Source: Dama dama
Taxonomy: Eukaryota > Chordata > Mammalia > Artiodactyla > Cervidae
Length of the DNA stretch: 64,000 bases
Assembly (NCBI RefSeq): GCF_033118175.1
Contig: NC_083688.1
Location: 7,213,001 to 7,277,000 of the forward strand
Direction: 5' to 3'
The position numbers were made by a program, and so were the translations under genes. Below are positions 22,301 through 34,300 of the stretch, piece by piece (within the stretch, counting starts at the first letter, position 1; each line of letters opens with the position of its first letter). The notes beneath the pieces were generated by a model. It saw only the letters and a list, made by a program, of their open reading frames with translations, did no database searches and was not told the origin of the DNA.

Positions 22301-25300
22301 TCTCCTTTGCCTTTCACTTTTCTTCTTTTCTCAGCTATTTATAAGGCCTCCTTGGACAACCAGCTAATATAAGTATGCTCAAGGAAGTTAAGGAAAATGT
22401 GCTCATAATGAATGAATGGTTTTTCAGTAACATATAGAAACTATAAAAATTAGAGACTTCAGAACTGAAAAAAAAATCTAAAAATGCCCACTGAATAGTC
22501 TTAACAACAGATTGGAGATGACAGAAGAATCAAAGAACTTGAAAACAGATCAATAGAACACACAAAATTAGATAGTGGTGATGGTTGGAAAATTTCTTGA
22601 ATATATGAAAACCACTGATTCCTATACTTTAAAGGGGGTGAATTTTATGGTAGGTGATTATATCTCAATTCTTAAAAAGGGAAAGACTATCAGAATGCTG
22701 TCTAAAGACATACATTTTAAACATAAAGGCACCAGCAGGAAGGTTCAAGAGGGAGGGGACACATGTATACCTGTGGCTGATTCATGTTGATGTATGGCAG
22801 AAATCATCACAGTATTGTAAAGCAATTATCCTCCAATTAAAAATAAAAGAAAATGTAAAAAATAAATATAAAGGCACCGATAGATTGAAAATATATGGAT
22901 ATAAAAAATATGCCATGCAATTATAGATATAAGGCTTTGTTGTTGTTAAGCTGCTAAATTGTTTCTGACTCTGCCCATGGGAATTCCCAGGCAAGAATAC
23001 TGGAATGGATTGCCATTTCCTTCTCCAGGGGGTCTTCTTGACCCAGGGATCAAACCCACATCTTCTGCAATAGCAGGTGGATTTTTTACCACTGAGCCAC
23101 CAGGGAAGCCCCAAGTACAAGGCTACTGCTACTGCTAAGTCACTTCAGTCGTGTCCAACTCTGTGCGACCCCATCCCTGGGATTCTCCAGGCAAGGACAC
23201 TGGAGTGGGTTGCCATTTCCTTCTCCAATGCATAAAAGTGAAAAGTGAAAGTGAAGTCGCTCAGCCATGTCTGACTCTTCGAGACCCCATGGACTGCAGC
23301 CTACCAGGCTTCTCCCTCCATGGGATTTTCCAGGTAAGAGTACTGGAGTGGGGTGCCATTGCCTTCTGTCACTATATTAATAGTAGACAAGGTAGAGTTC
23401 AATAAAAAGAGTATTACTAGAGATAAAAGGGGACAATTCATAATGATGAAAGGGTCAGTTCACCAGGAGGCTGTAACAACCATGTCTGTAACTGTCTGAT
23501 AATAAAGTTTCGAATATGCACAGAATTAAAGGGGAAAATAGACAAGTCCATAATCAAAGCTGGATATTGTAATACTCTCAGCAATTAAGAGAACAATAGA
23601 GCTTCCCCAAATCAGGAAAGACATAGAAGATATGAATGACACTCTTAGCCGCCTTTATCTAATTGGTATTTGTAGAACACTCCACAAAACACCCGCAAAA
23701 CACATATTCTTTTCGAGGGCATGTGAAACATTCACCAAGATAGCCCATATGCTGGGCCATAAAACAAGTCTCCATAAAGGAGTGAACTCATACAGAATAT
23801 GTTCTCTGGTCACAAACTGAATTAAACTGTAAATCAGTAACAATAAAATATTCATTCAAACCCCAAATATTTGCCCAAAATGAGTTGTGATAAAGCCTCT
23901 TCCTGCTCAGTAATCTCTATTCACTCCCCTTGACAACCGAAGCAAATAAAGACTCCTGATTCCTCCATCTGCCCTCCAGACCTCTACAGCATGGCCCCAG
24001 CCTGTCTTTTCAGGGTTATCATTGTTCCTCTGCATCAGTGGTTCTTAAACTTTAGGGTAAGTAGTGATCACTGGGTTCCTACTAAAATTCAGATCCCAGA
24101 GGTGAAACTCTAGAATTTGATGGAGCAGATTATAAGGGGGCCCAAGAACATGCATTTTAAACTAAGGCAGTAGGAGATTGTGATGCCATTGGTTTGGGAC
24201 CAGGTTTATTTATTGAGAAACTGTTCTACATGTCCCTATGATTCAGCTCAAATGGGTAGTTTTGTGCTTTCCAACACTATCCTAAGTTTCCCTGCTTTTC
24301 TCTCTGATCATAGTGGGACAAGGTAGACCAGTGAAGGGGGCAGGGGAGGAATGTGAGCTTGGGACAAGTCTGGCTTGGAGTCTTGACTACATTATTATTT
24401 GCTGACCAGTCTTGAGCAAGTGACTTAACCTCTCTGAACCTCTGCTTTCTTATTCAGAAAATGGAGATAGAATCACCTACCTCATAGTGGTGTGATGAGG
24501 AATAAATGACACAACCAGCATATATTACCTGGTACACCTCAGAAACTGGTATTGGCACAAGAGTCTCCTGTTCTAGAGGTTTGTTCAGATCTCTCTGAGC
24601 TGACACCTCCTCTCTCTCATTCCAGCCCCTGTCCCGTCTCTCACACACTCTTGTTTCCCTCTGCCTCTAGCTGTATGAATTCTTGCTTTCATTCTTGCCA
24701 CACCCATTAGATTATAAACCCCCTGAGTGCAGGAATAGTCATTCAGTGGAGTTATGGATTAGTAGCACACACTACAGGGGGTAAGGGGACATACTTCATA
24801 TTTTATTTTCTGAATACAAAAAGAAATATGTAACGTTTGACAATTTATGTCCCTGCCTTCCACCTTTCATTGTTACTGATCTTAAGACACTGCTGTATCC
24901 AGTTCCCACAAAAAGTGGAGAGTCAGCAAAAAGAATTGCAGCTGTAGAAATTGATTCCTTGAGTACAAGATGAAGCAGGGCAAAGGCTAACAGAGTTTTA
25001 CCAAGAGAACGCACTGGTCATAACAAACACCTTCTTCCAATAACACAAGAGACAACTCTACATGTGGACACATCAGATGGTCAATACCAAAAGCAGATTG
25101 ATTTTTTTTTTTTTTGCAGCCAAAGATGGAGAAGCTCTCCATAGTCAACAAAAACAAGATTGGGAGCTGACTGTGGCTCAGATCATGAACTCCTTATTGC
25201 AAAATTCAGACTTAAATTGAAGAAAGTAGGAAAAACCAGTAGGCCATTCAAGTATGATCTAAACCAAATCCCTTATGATTATATAGTGAAAGTGACAAAT

Positions 25301-28300
25301 AGATTCAAGGGATTAGATCTGATAGACAGAGGGCCTGAAGAACTATGGACGGAGGTTCGTGACATTGCACAGGAGGCGGTGACCAAAACCATCCCCAAGA
25401 AAAACAAATGCAAGAAGGTAAAAGTTTCTCTGAGGAGGACTTACAAATAGCTGAGAAAAGAAGAGCAGTGAAAGGCAAAGGAGAAAGGGAAAAATTTACT
25501 CAACAGAATGCAGAGCTCCCAAGAATAGCAAGGAGAGACTAGAAAGCCTTCTTCAGTGAACAGTGCAAAGAAACAGAGGAAGACAATACAATGGGAAAGA
25601 CTAGAAATATCTTCAAGAAGTTTGAGTAAGCTCCAGGAGTTGGTGATGGACAGGGAAGCCTGCTGTGCTGCAGTCCATGGGGTCATAAAGAGTCGGACAG
25701 GACTGAGCAACTGAACTGAACTGAACTGAACTTCAAGAAATCTAGAGATACCAAGGGAACATTTCCTGCAAAGTTGGGCGTAATAAAGGACAGAAACAGC
25801 AAGGACCTAACAGAAGCAGAACAGGACCTAAGAAGAGGTGGCAAGAATACACAAAGAACTGTACAAAAAATGTCTTAATGACTTGGATAACCATGATAGT
25901 GTGGTCACTCACCAATCGCCTAGAGCCAGACATCCTGGAATGCGAAGTCAAGTGGGCCTTAGGAAGCATCTCTACGAACAAAGCTAGTGGAGGTGATGGA
26001 ATTCCAGCTGAACTATTTCAGATCCTGAAAGAGGATACTATTAATGTGCTGCACTCAATATGCCAGCAAATTTGGAAAACTCAGCAGTGGCCACAGGACT
26101 GGAAGAGGGCAGTTTTCATTCCAATTCCAAAGAAAGGCAATGCCAAATAATGCTCAAACTACCACACAATTGCACTCATTTCACATGCTAGCAAAATAAT
26201 GCTCAAAATTCTCCAAGCTAGGCTTCAACAGTACATGAACCAATAACTTCCAGATGTTCAGACTGGATTTAGAAAAGGCAGAGGAACCAGCAATCAAATT
26301 GCCAATATCTGTTGGATCATAAGAAAAGCAAGAGAATTCCAGAAAAACATTCTACTTCTGCTTTATTGACTACACCAAAGCCTTTGACTGTGTGGTTCAC
26401 AACAAACTGTGGAAAATTCTTCAAGAGATGTGAATACCAGACCACTTTACCTGCCTCCTGAGAAATCTGTATGCAGGTCAAAGAGCAATAGTTAGAACCA
26501 GACATGGAACAATCGACTGGTTCCAAATTGGGAAAGGAGTACATCAAAGCTATATATTATTATCCTGCTTATTGTACTTATATGCAGAGTACATCATGAG
26601 AAATACTGGGCTGGATGAAACACAAGCTGGAATCAAGATTGTTGGAAGAAATATCAACAACCTCAGATATGCAGATGATACCAACCTAAAGGCAGAAAGC
26701 AAAGAGAAACTAAAGAGCCTCTTGATGAAAGTGAAAGAGGAGAGTGAAAAAGCTGGCTTAAAATTCAACACTAAAAAACAAAGATCACGATATCTGATCC
26801 CACCACTTCATGGCAAATAGATGGGGAAAAAGTGGAAATAGTGACAGATTTTATTTTCTTGGGCTCCAAAATCACTGTGGATGGTGACTGCATTCACAAA
26901 ATTAAAAGATGCTTGCTCTTTGGAAGAAAAGCGATGACAAACCTAGATAGTATATTAAAAAGCAGAGACATTACTTTGCCAACAAAAGTCCATATAGTCA
27001 AAACTATGGTTTTTCCAGCAGTCATGTATGGATGTGAGAACTGACCCATAAGGAAGGTTGAGCACCAAAGAATTGATGCTTTCGAACTGTGGTGCTTGAG
27101 CAGACTCTTGCGAGTTCCTTGGACAGCAAGGAGATAGAGATCAAGCCAGTCAAACCTTAAGGAAATCAACCCTGAATTTTTGTTGGAAGGACTGATGCTG
27201 AAGCTGAAACTCCAAAACTTTGGCCACCTGATGCCGAGAGTTGACTCATTGGAAAAGACCCTGATGCTGGGAAAGATTGAAGGTAGGAGAAGGGGACGAC
27301 AGAGAATGAGATGGTTGGATGGCATCACTGACTCAATGGACATGAGTTTGAGCAAACTTCAGGAGATAGTGAAGGACAGGGAATCCTGTGGGGCAGTCCA
27401 CGGGGTTGCAAAGAGTTGGACATGACTTAGGGACTGGACAACAAAAGAAACTGATTCCAGTATTTTCCAAAGTGGACATGTGAGAATGTTAATAGAAGAT
27501 GTTCTTCAGAATGCTAGAAGGCCTTAGGCAAAACAAAACAAAACATGTAATGCAAAATAAAGGGACTTTCTCTGATCAAATATGTGAGAACAGTTGTATT
27601 AAACAAACTGAAACTGGAGTCTTGAGTTTGCAGGACTTGTCAGAGACTTTAGCATGCTATTGTGTGCGTGAATCTACAAGAGGTAGCTGTAGATGTATTT
27701 TGAGAAATGCTGATTTATATAACACATCTCATTTCTACTTAAAACAATGCAGAGAGGAAAATGGGTTTTGGAGGCAGGGGAGGACCACGGTGGTGTGTAT
27801 ATTTACCCTTCATTTACCATTTGGTAGGTGTGGTTGATGCGCAGCTTTAAGCGGTAGAGCAGGCCTTGGAAGATGTTCTCCAAGGTCAGCTGGTGGCCAT
27901 TCCGTGCGCGGATTGGTGTGTAGCTGGGATGGACAATCATCTTGATGGATCTCACCTCGGGGATACAGGTCACATCAGGTGGTTTGATGATAGCTAGAAA
28001 AGGGAGAGAGAGAGAAAAAGAAATGAAACAGTTGGAATCAGTCAGAAGTGTCTGAGAGGCTGCCGTGGACCTTGGGAAATGACTGCTTCCCACCCCCTCC
28101 CACCCCAACCCCAGCCATGTTTCTGAAAGCATCCACTAAATTAATAGGTGAGAAGAGACGCGACTGGTGCTTGGGTGTAAGGTTGGCAAAGGAGTGACCA
28201 AGGGTGGTCGGAAGAGCCCAGGGAGAGGGGCCCTGGCCCCCTAGGCTGATCATGCCCTTGCCCCAGCCTCCATACATCCCTACCTCGAGTCTTGTTGGAC

Positions 28301-31300
28301 ACCTTGGCAATGAGAGTTTTGGGGAGTGATGTTTCAACTATGCATCCTGAAGAATGTTTGCGGTTTGCAATATCATTGATGCAACCTCAAAGGCAAGGCC
28401 CAAGACTTCAATCTCTCTCAAGATGAATTTTCCAAATAACCAAATGACCTTTCCTGGTTTATAGACCCTTTTGTAAATTTGATGAATGCTATGGTTCTTT
28501 GCTCCCCCAAAATGTACATATACAAAAATCTTGCAAACAATTTCAGGGATTCATGTCTCCCCCCGAAGCTAACTTATAAAAAGTCCTCAAGGGTCCATTG
28601 ACCTCCAAGATTAAAATGATCTGCACTAAAAGAATGTTTGCTTCAGTGTTGTTTATTAAAAAACAACAATAACAAAAAAACTGATTGCCTCCAAAAAGGG
28701 AATCAGGGAAGTCAGTTAAAGTACCTCCATAGAATGGATCATTTTTGTAGTTGTGAGATACCATGATGTGGAAAAGTATTTAATGACATCTGCCTATTTG
28801 GAATATCCGAGGAGCAGCAGCTGCGTGGGCCCGGGAGGGCCAAGAGGAGCTACTCCACGTTCAAGGTCAGGAGGGGCAGCCCTGAGGAGATACCCCTCAT
28901 CCAGGGTAAAGAGCAGTAGCTGTGCTTTGCTGGAGCAGCCGTGAAGAGATACCCCACGTCCAAGGTAAGAGAAACCCAAGTAAGATGGTAAGTGTTTCGA
29001 GAGGGCATCAGAGGGCAGACACACTGAAGCCATAATCACAGAAAACTGGCCAATCTGATCACAGGACCACAGCCGTGTCTAACTCAGTGAGACTGAGCCA
29101 TGCCGTGGGGGGCCACCCAGGACGGACGGGTCATGGTGGAGACGTCTGACAGAATGTGGTCCACTGGAGAAGAGAACGGCAAACCACTTCAGTATTGTTG
29201 CCTTGAGAACCCCATGAACAGTATGAAAAGGCAAAATGATAGGATACTGAAAGAAGAACTCCCCAGGTCGGTAGGTGCCCAATATGCTACTGGAGATCAG
29301 TGGAGAAATAACTCCAGAAAGAATGAAGGGATGGAGCCAAGGCAAAAACAATACCCAGCTGTGGATGTGACTGGTGACAGAAGCAAGGTCTGATGCTATA
29401 AAGAGCAATATTGCATAGGAACCTGGAATGTTAGGTCCATGAATCAAGGAAAATTGGAAGTGGTCAAACAGGAGATGGCAAGAGTGAATGTCGACATTCT
29501 AGGAATCAGCGAACTAAAATGGACTGGAATGGGTGAATTTAACTCAGATGACCATTATATCTACTACTGTGGGCAGGAATCCCTTAGAAGAAATGGAGTA
29601 GCCATCATAGTCAACAAAAGAGTTAGAAATGCAGTACTTGGATGCAATCTCAAGAACGACAGAATGATCTCTGTTTGTTTCCAAGGCAAACCATTCAATA
29701 TCATGGTAATCCAAGCCTATGCCCCTACCAGTAATGCTGAAGAAGCTGAAGCTGAACAGTTCTATGAAGACCTATAAGACCTTTTAGAACTAACACCCCA
29801 AAAAGATGTCCTTTTCATTATAGGGGACTGGAATGCAAAAATAGGAAGTGAAGAAACACCTGGAGTAACAGGCAACTTTGGCCTTGGAGTACAGAATGAA
29901 GCGGGTCAAAGGCTAATAGTTTTGCCAAGAGAACACACTGGGCATAGCAAACACCCTCTTCCAACAACACAAGAGAAGATGCTACACATGGACATCACCA
30001 GATGGTCAACATCAAAATCAGATTGATTATATTCTTTGCAGCCAAAGATGGAGAAACTATATATAGTCAGCTAAAATAAGACCGGGAGCTGACTGTGGCT
30101 CAGATCATGAACTCCTTATTGCCAAATTCAGACTTAAATTCAAGAAAGTAGGGAAAACCACTAGACCATTCAGATATGACCTAAATCAAATCCCTTATGA
30201 TTATACAGTGAAAGTGAGAAATAGATTTAAGGGACTAGATCTGATAGACAGAGTGCCTGAAGAACTACAGACAGAGTTCGTGACATTTTACAGGAGACAG
30301 GGATCAAGACCATCCTCATGGAAAAGAAATGCAAAAAAGCAAAATGGCTGTGTGAGGAGGCCTTACAAATAGCTGTGAAAAGAAGAGAAACAAAAAGCAA
30401 AGGAGAAAAGGAAAGATTCCCATTTGAGTGTAGAGTTACAAAGAATAGCAAGGAGAGATAAGAAAACCTTCCTCAGTGATCAGTGCAAAGAAATAGAGGA
30501 AAACAGTAGAATGGGAAAGACTAGAGATCTCTTCAAAAAAAAATTAGAGATGCCAAGGGAACATTTCATGCCAAGATGGGCTCATAAAGGACAGAAATGG
30601 TAGGGACCTAACAGAAGCAGAAGATATTAAGAAGAGGTGGAAAGAATACACAGAAGAACTGTACAAAAAAGATCTTCATGACCCAGATAATCACAATGGT
30701 GTGATCACTCACCTAGAGCCAGACATCCTGGAATGTGAAGTCAAGTGGGCCTTAGAAAGCATCACTACGAACAAAGCTAGTGGAGGTGATGGAATTCCAG
30801 CTGAACTATTTCAAATCCTGAAAGAGGATACTATTGATGTGCTGCACTCAATATGCCAGCAAATTTGGAAAACTCAGCAGTGGCCACAGGAATGGAAAAG
30901 GTCAGGTTTCATTCCAATCCCAAAGAAAGGCAATGTCAAAGAATGCTCAAACTACTGCACAATTGCACTCATCTCACATGCTAGTAAAGTAATGCTCAAA
31001 ATTCTCTAAGCCAGGTTTCAGCAATACATGAACCGTGAACTTCCTGATGTTCAAGCTGGTTTTAGAAAAAGCAGAGGAACCAGAGATCAAATTGCCAACA
31101 TCCGCTAGATCATTGAAAAATAAGAGAGTTCCAGAAAAACATCTATTTCTGCTTTATTGACTATGCCAAAGCCTTTGACTGTGTGGATCACAACAAACTG
31201 TGGAAAATTCTGAGAGATGGGAATACCAGACCACCTGACCTGCCTATTGAGAAGCCTGTATGCAGGTCAGGAAGCAACAGTTAGAACTGGACATGGAACA

Positions 31301-34300
31301 ACAGACTGGTTCCAAATAGGAAAAGGAGTATGTCAAGGCTGTATATTGTCACCCTGCTTATTTAACTTATATGCAGAGTACATCGTGAGAAATGCTGAGC
31401 TGGAAGAAGCACAAGCTGGAATCAAGATTGCCAGGAGAAATATCAATAACCTCAGATATGCAGATGACAGCACCCTTATGGCAGAAAGTGAAGAGGAACT
31501 AAAAAGCCTCTTGATGAGAATGAAAACGTTGACTTAAAGCTCAACATTCAGAAAACTAAGATCATGGCATCTGGTACCATCACTTCATGGCAAATAGATG
31601 GGGAAACAGTGGAAACAGTGGCAGACTTTATTTTTTGGGGTTCCAAAATCACTGCTGATGGTGATTGCAGCCATGAAATTAAAAGACGCTTACTCCTTGG
31701 AAGAAAAGTTATGACCAACCTAGATAGCATATTAAAAAGCAGAGACATTACTTTGCCAACAAAAGTCCGTCTAGTCAAGGCTATGGTTTTTCCAGTGGTC
31801 ATGTATGGATGTGAGAGTTGGACTGTGAAGAAAGTTGAGTGCCAAAGAATTGATGGTTTTGAACTGTGGTGTTGGAGAAGACTCTTGAGAGTCCCTTGGA
31901 CTGCAAAGAGATCCAACCAGTCCATCCTAAAGGAGATCAGTCCTGGGTGTTCATTGGAAGGACTGGTGTTGAAGCTGAAACTCCAATACTTTGGCCACCT
32001 CATGTGAAGAGTTGACTCATTGGAAAAGACCCTGATGCTGGGAGGGATTGGGGGCAGGAGGAGAAGGGGGCGACAGAGGGTGAGATGGTTGGATGGCATC
32101 ACCGACTCGATGGACTTGAGTTTGAATAAACTCCGGGATTTTGTGATGGACAGGGAGGCCTGGCATGCTGCAATTCACGGGGTCGCAAAGAGTCGGACAC
32201 GACTGAGCGACTGAAATGAACTGAAGTGTTCATGATACCATGATATGAAAAACAAACCACCTGGTCACAAAAGAGTAGATACAGCTGCTAGTAACTGTGG
32301 TTATGTTTAAGTGTTCAGATTATTTGGGCTTAGCTTTATTTTTCTTTGCGTATTTCTGTATTTTCCAAATTTCCTACAATAACTATGCATTAATTGAACA
32401 ACCTGAGAGACAATATAAAATAACTTGCTGAATTTTATTTTTTATTTTCTTAAAAGACCATGTGACTTTTAAGTCAGTTAGTGAACATCACCAGCTTAAC
32501 TTGCGTGAGAAGTTTAATGACTCATCCATTTACCCATCCACCCATTTAACCCTTCATCAGTTATGTATGGAGCATCTCCTATGTGCCAGGCGCTACGTTA
32601 GGGACTAGGAATACAGTGGATCCCATGCCCACGCATGCCTTCATGGAGCTCACATTTCAATTCAGATGATACCCATGCAAGCAAACAATAAAGACAGGTT
32701 ATGATCTGAGCTCTGAAGTCAGTGGACAGTTCATGGTGATGGAAAATAGCAGGTGATGACCTGTATCATAAAAGGGAGTTGTTGGGGCTGTGTGGTGGGG
32801 ATATTCACTTAGGAGGTGATGTTGAAACTGAAACCATGTCTGAGGATTGGAAAAGAGTCAAACAAGGAGTAGGGGGATGGAGTTAGGAGGGCTTGGTTGC
32901 ACTAAAGTGGTAAGGTGAATGTGGTCTGCATACGAGAGGTCTAGAGATGGAGAAAGATGGGGGATCCACATGGGGGATGCTGTCCAGTCTGGGGCGTCTT
33001 CCGTAAAAGCCACATCCTTAACTGGCTCTGAGAGGCAGAGCCCCTCTGGACGCTCCACCCACTCCAGAGGGGAAAAGGCCATCCTCGCACCCCAGATCCC
33101 GTGCAACGAAAGTCCCCCACTCACTGTGCTGCAGTGAGTTGAAGCGGTCGGTCATCTTGGTGGCAGACCGGCCTGACCCGTCAATGGCGGTGACCCGGGC
33201 GTAGTAGAGCTCAGTGAGGTTGCCTGTCTCCATGGTAAGGTTGCAGGATTTCCGGGTGATCCGCTGGCAGCCCTCCTTTTCCAACCACTCTCCTTCTCCA
33301 TACCTGTGGGCCAGGGAGGGGCTGGAGCACACCCTTCATGAACAGGCTTGGCAGCCAGCCTGTGGTTTATTAATATTGATAACGATATTGAATATTTACT
33401 TAGCACGTGTGTCCCAGGCTTTTTATGCAGATGATCTGTTAGTCTTCAGATCAACCTCACAACAGTGTTGCGAGGTTCACACATTATTAATATCTTCCTT
33501 CCTTTTCAAGTCAGGAAGCTGGGGCTTCAGGAAGTAAAATTTGCCCAGGTGTTTGCGTCATGCATGCAGGGAGCCAGGATGTGAACTCAGACAGTTTGAG
33601 TTCATATTCTGGGCACTGGTAGGCCCATTTAAAGGTCAGGGACCTGGGCCTCGGAGAGGGCAAGTGACTTGCCACAGGATGAAGTGGCAGGACCAGGAAT
33701 GGCACCCAGGTTTGCAGATTGCTGAGCCCATGCAACCCCCCTCTCCTGCCTGGGAAGGGAGATGAGCAGGAATGGGGCTGGGTGGGGGCTGGAGGGGGTG
33801 AGCATGACTTTTTGTTGACTGGCGTGCGTGCTCAGTCACTTCAGTTGTGTCCGACTCTGCGCAACTCTATAGACTACAGCCTACCAGGCTCCCCGTCCGT
33901 GGGATTCTCCAGGCAAGAATACTGGAGTGGGTTGCCATGCCCTCCTCCAGGGCATCTTCCTGACTCAGGGGTGGAACCAGCGTCTCTTCCGTCTACCTGC
34001 GTCAGCAGGCAGGTTCTTTACCACTAGCGCCACCTGGTTGCTGACTTAGTCTTCCCCAAATAACAAAGCAATGGTTGGGCATTTGTTTTTTGCCAGGCAC
34101 ACATGCTAATGACTCACTTAACCCATCCAACAACCCTAAGAGGAAGGTATTATTGCTATCTTTACTTCATGGATGGGAAATGGAGGCTTGGTGAATTTAT
34201 CTACCTGCCCGGGGTTATAGGATGAGGGGCTGGAGTTTGCCTTCAGAGCCCATACTTGTAACCATCATTCTAACCTCTCCCTGCAGAAGAAACATCAAGG

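Larger units (their letters stand above)
20317..22360 (-). mobile_element. BovB LINE, 5'-truncated, sense to IL22RA1
   Basis: Reverse-oriented BovB retrotransposon (RTE clade) with broken reverse-transcriptase frames: the 3' block encoding SILKSKDITLLTKV, the block NINNLKYADDN that holds the YADD catalytic motif, and the upstream block DILECEVKWALGSISTNKAS. It is flanked by CAG on both sides (20314-20316, 22361-22363), and joining the flanks restores an L1-like sequence. A SINE sits inside at 22151-22290. Not capable of encoding an intact protein. Confidence 0.93.
20120..23870 (+). mobile_element. Old L1M element, interrupted by later insertions
   Basis: Three separated segments read as one degraded plus-strand L1: a 5' segment ending at 20316 ('ttagcagacaatgatttt'), its continuation from 22361 ('aaggaaaatgtgctcat'), and an ORF2 endonuclease-like segment at about 23380-23860 ('gggccataaaacaagtctc'). 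BovB (20317-22360) and two SINEs (22940-23110, 23120-23368) interrupt it. Confidence 0.7.
16641..27817 (-). other. IL22RA1: IL22RA1 intron 4
   Basis: 11.2-kb intron, the largest in the gene, made mostly of repeats: the 60-bp minisatellite, an L2-like tract, an old L1 interrupted by BovB and SINEs, MER5A, MIR and a second BovB in the opposite orientation. Confidence 0.85.

Noticed and set aside
29439..32214. Endonuclease and reverse-transcriptase frames as possible host genes
   Set aside because: They are pieces of a defective BovB LINE, repeated elsewhere in the window and broken by stops and frameshifts.
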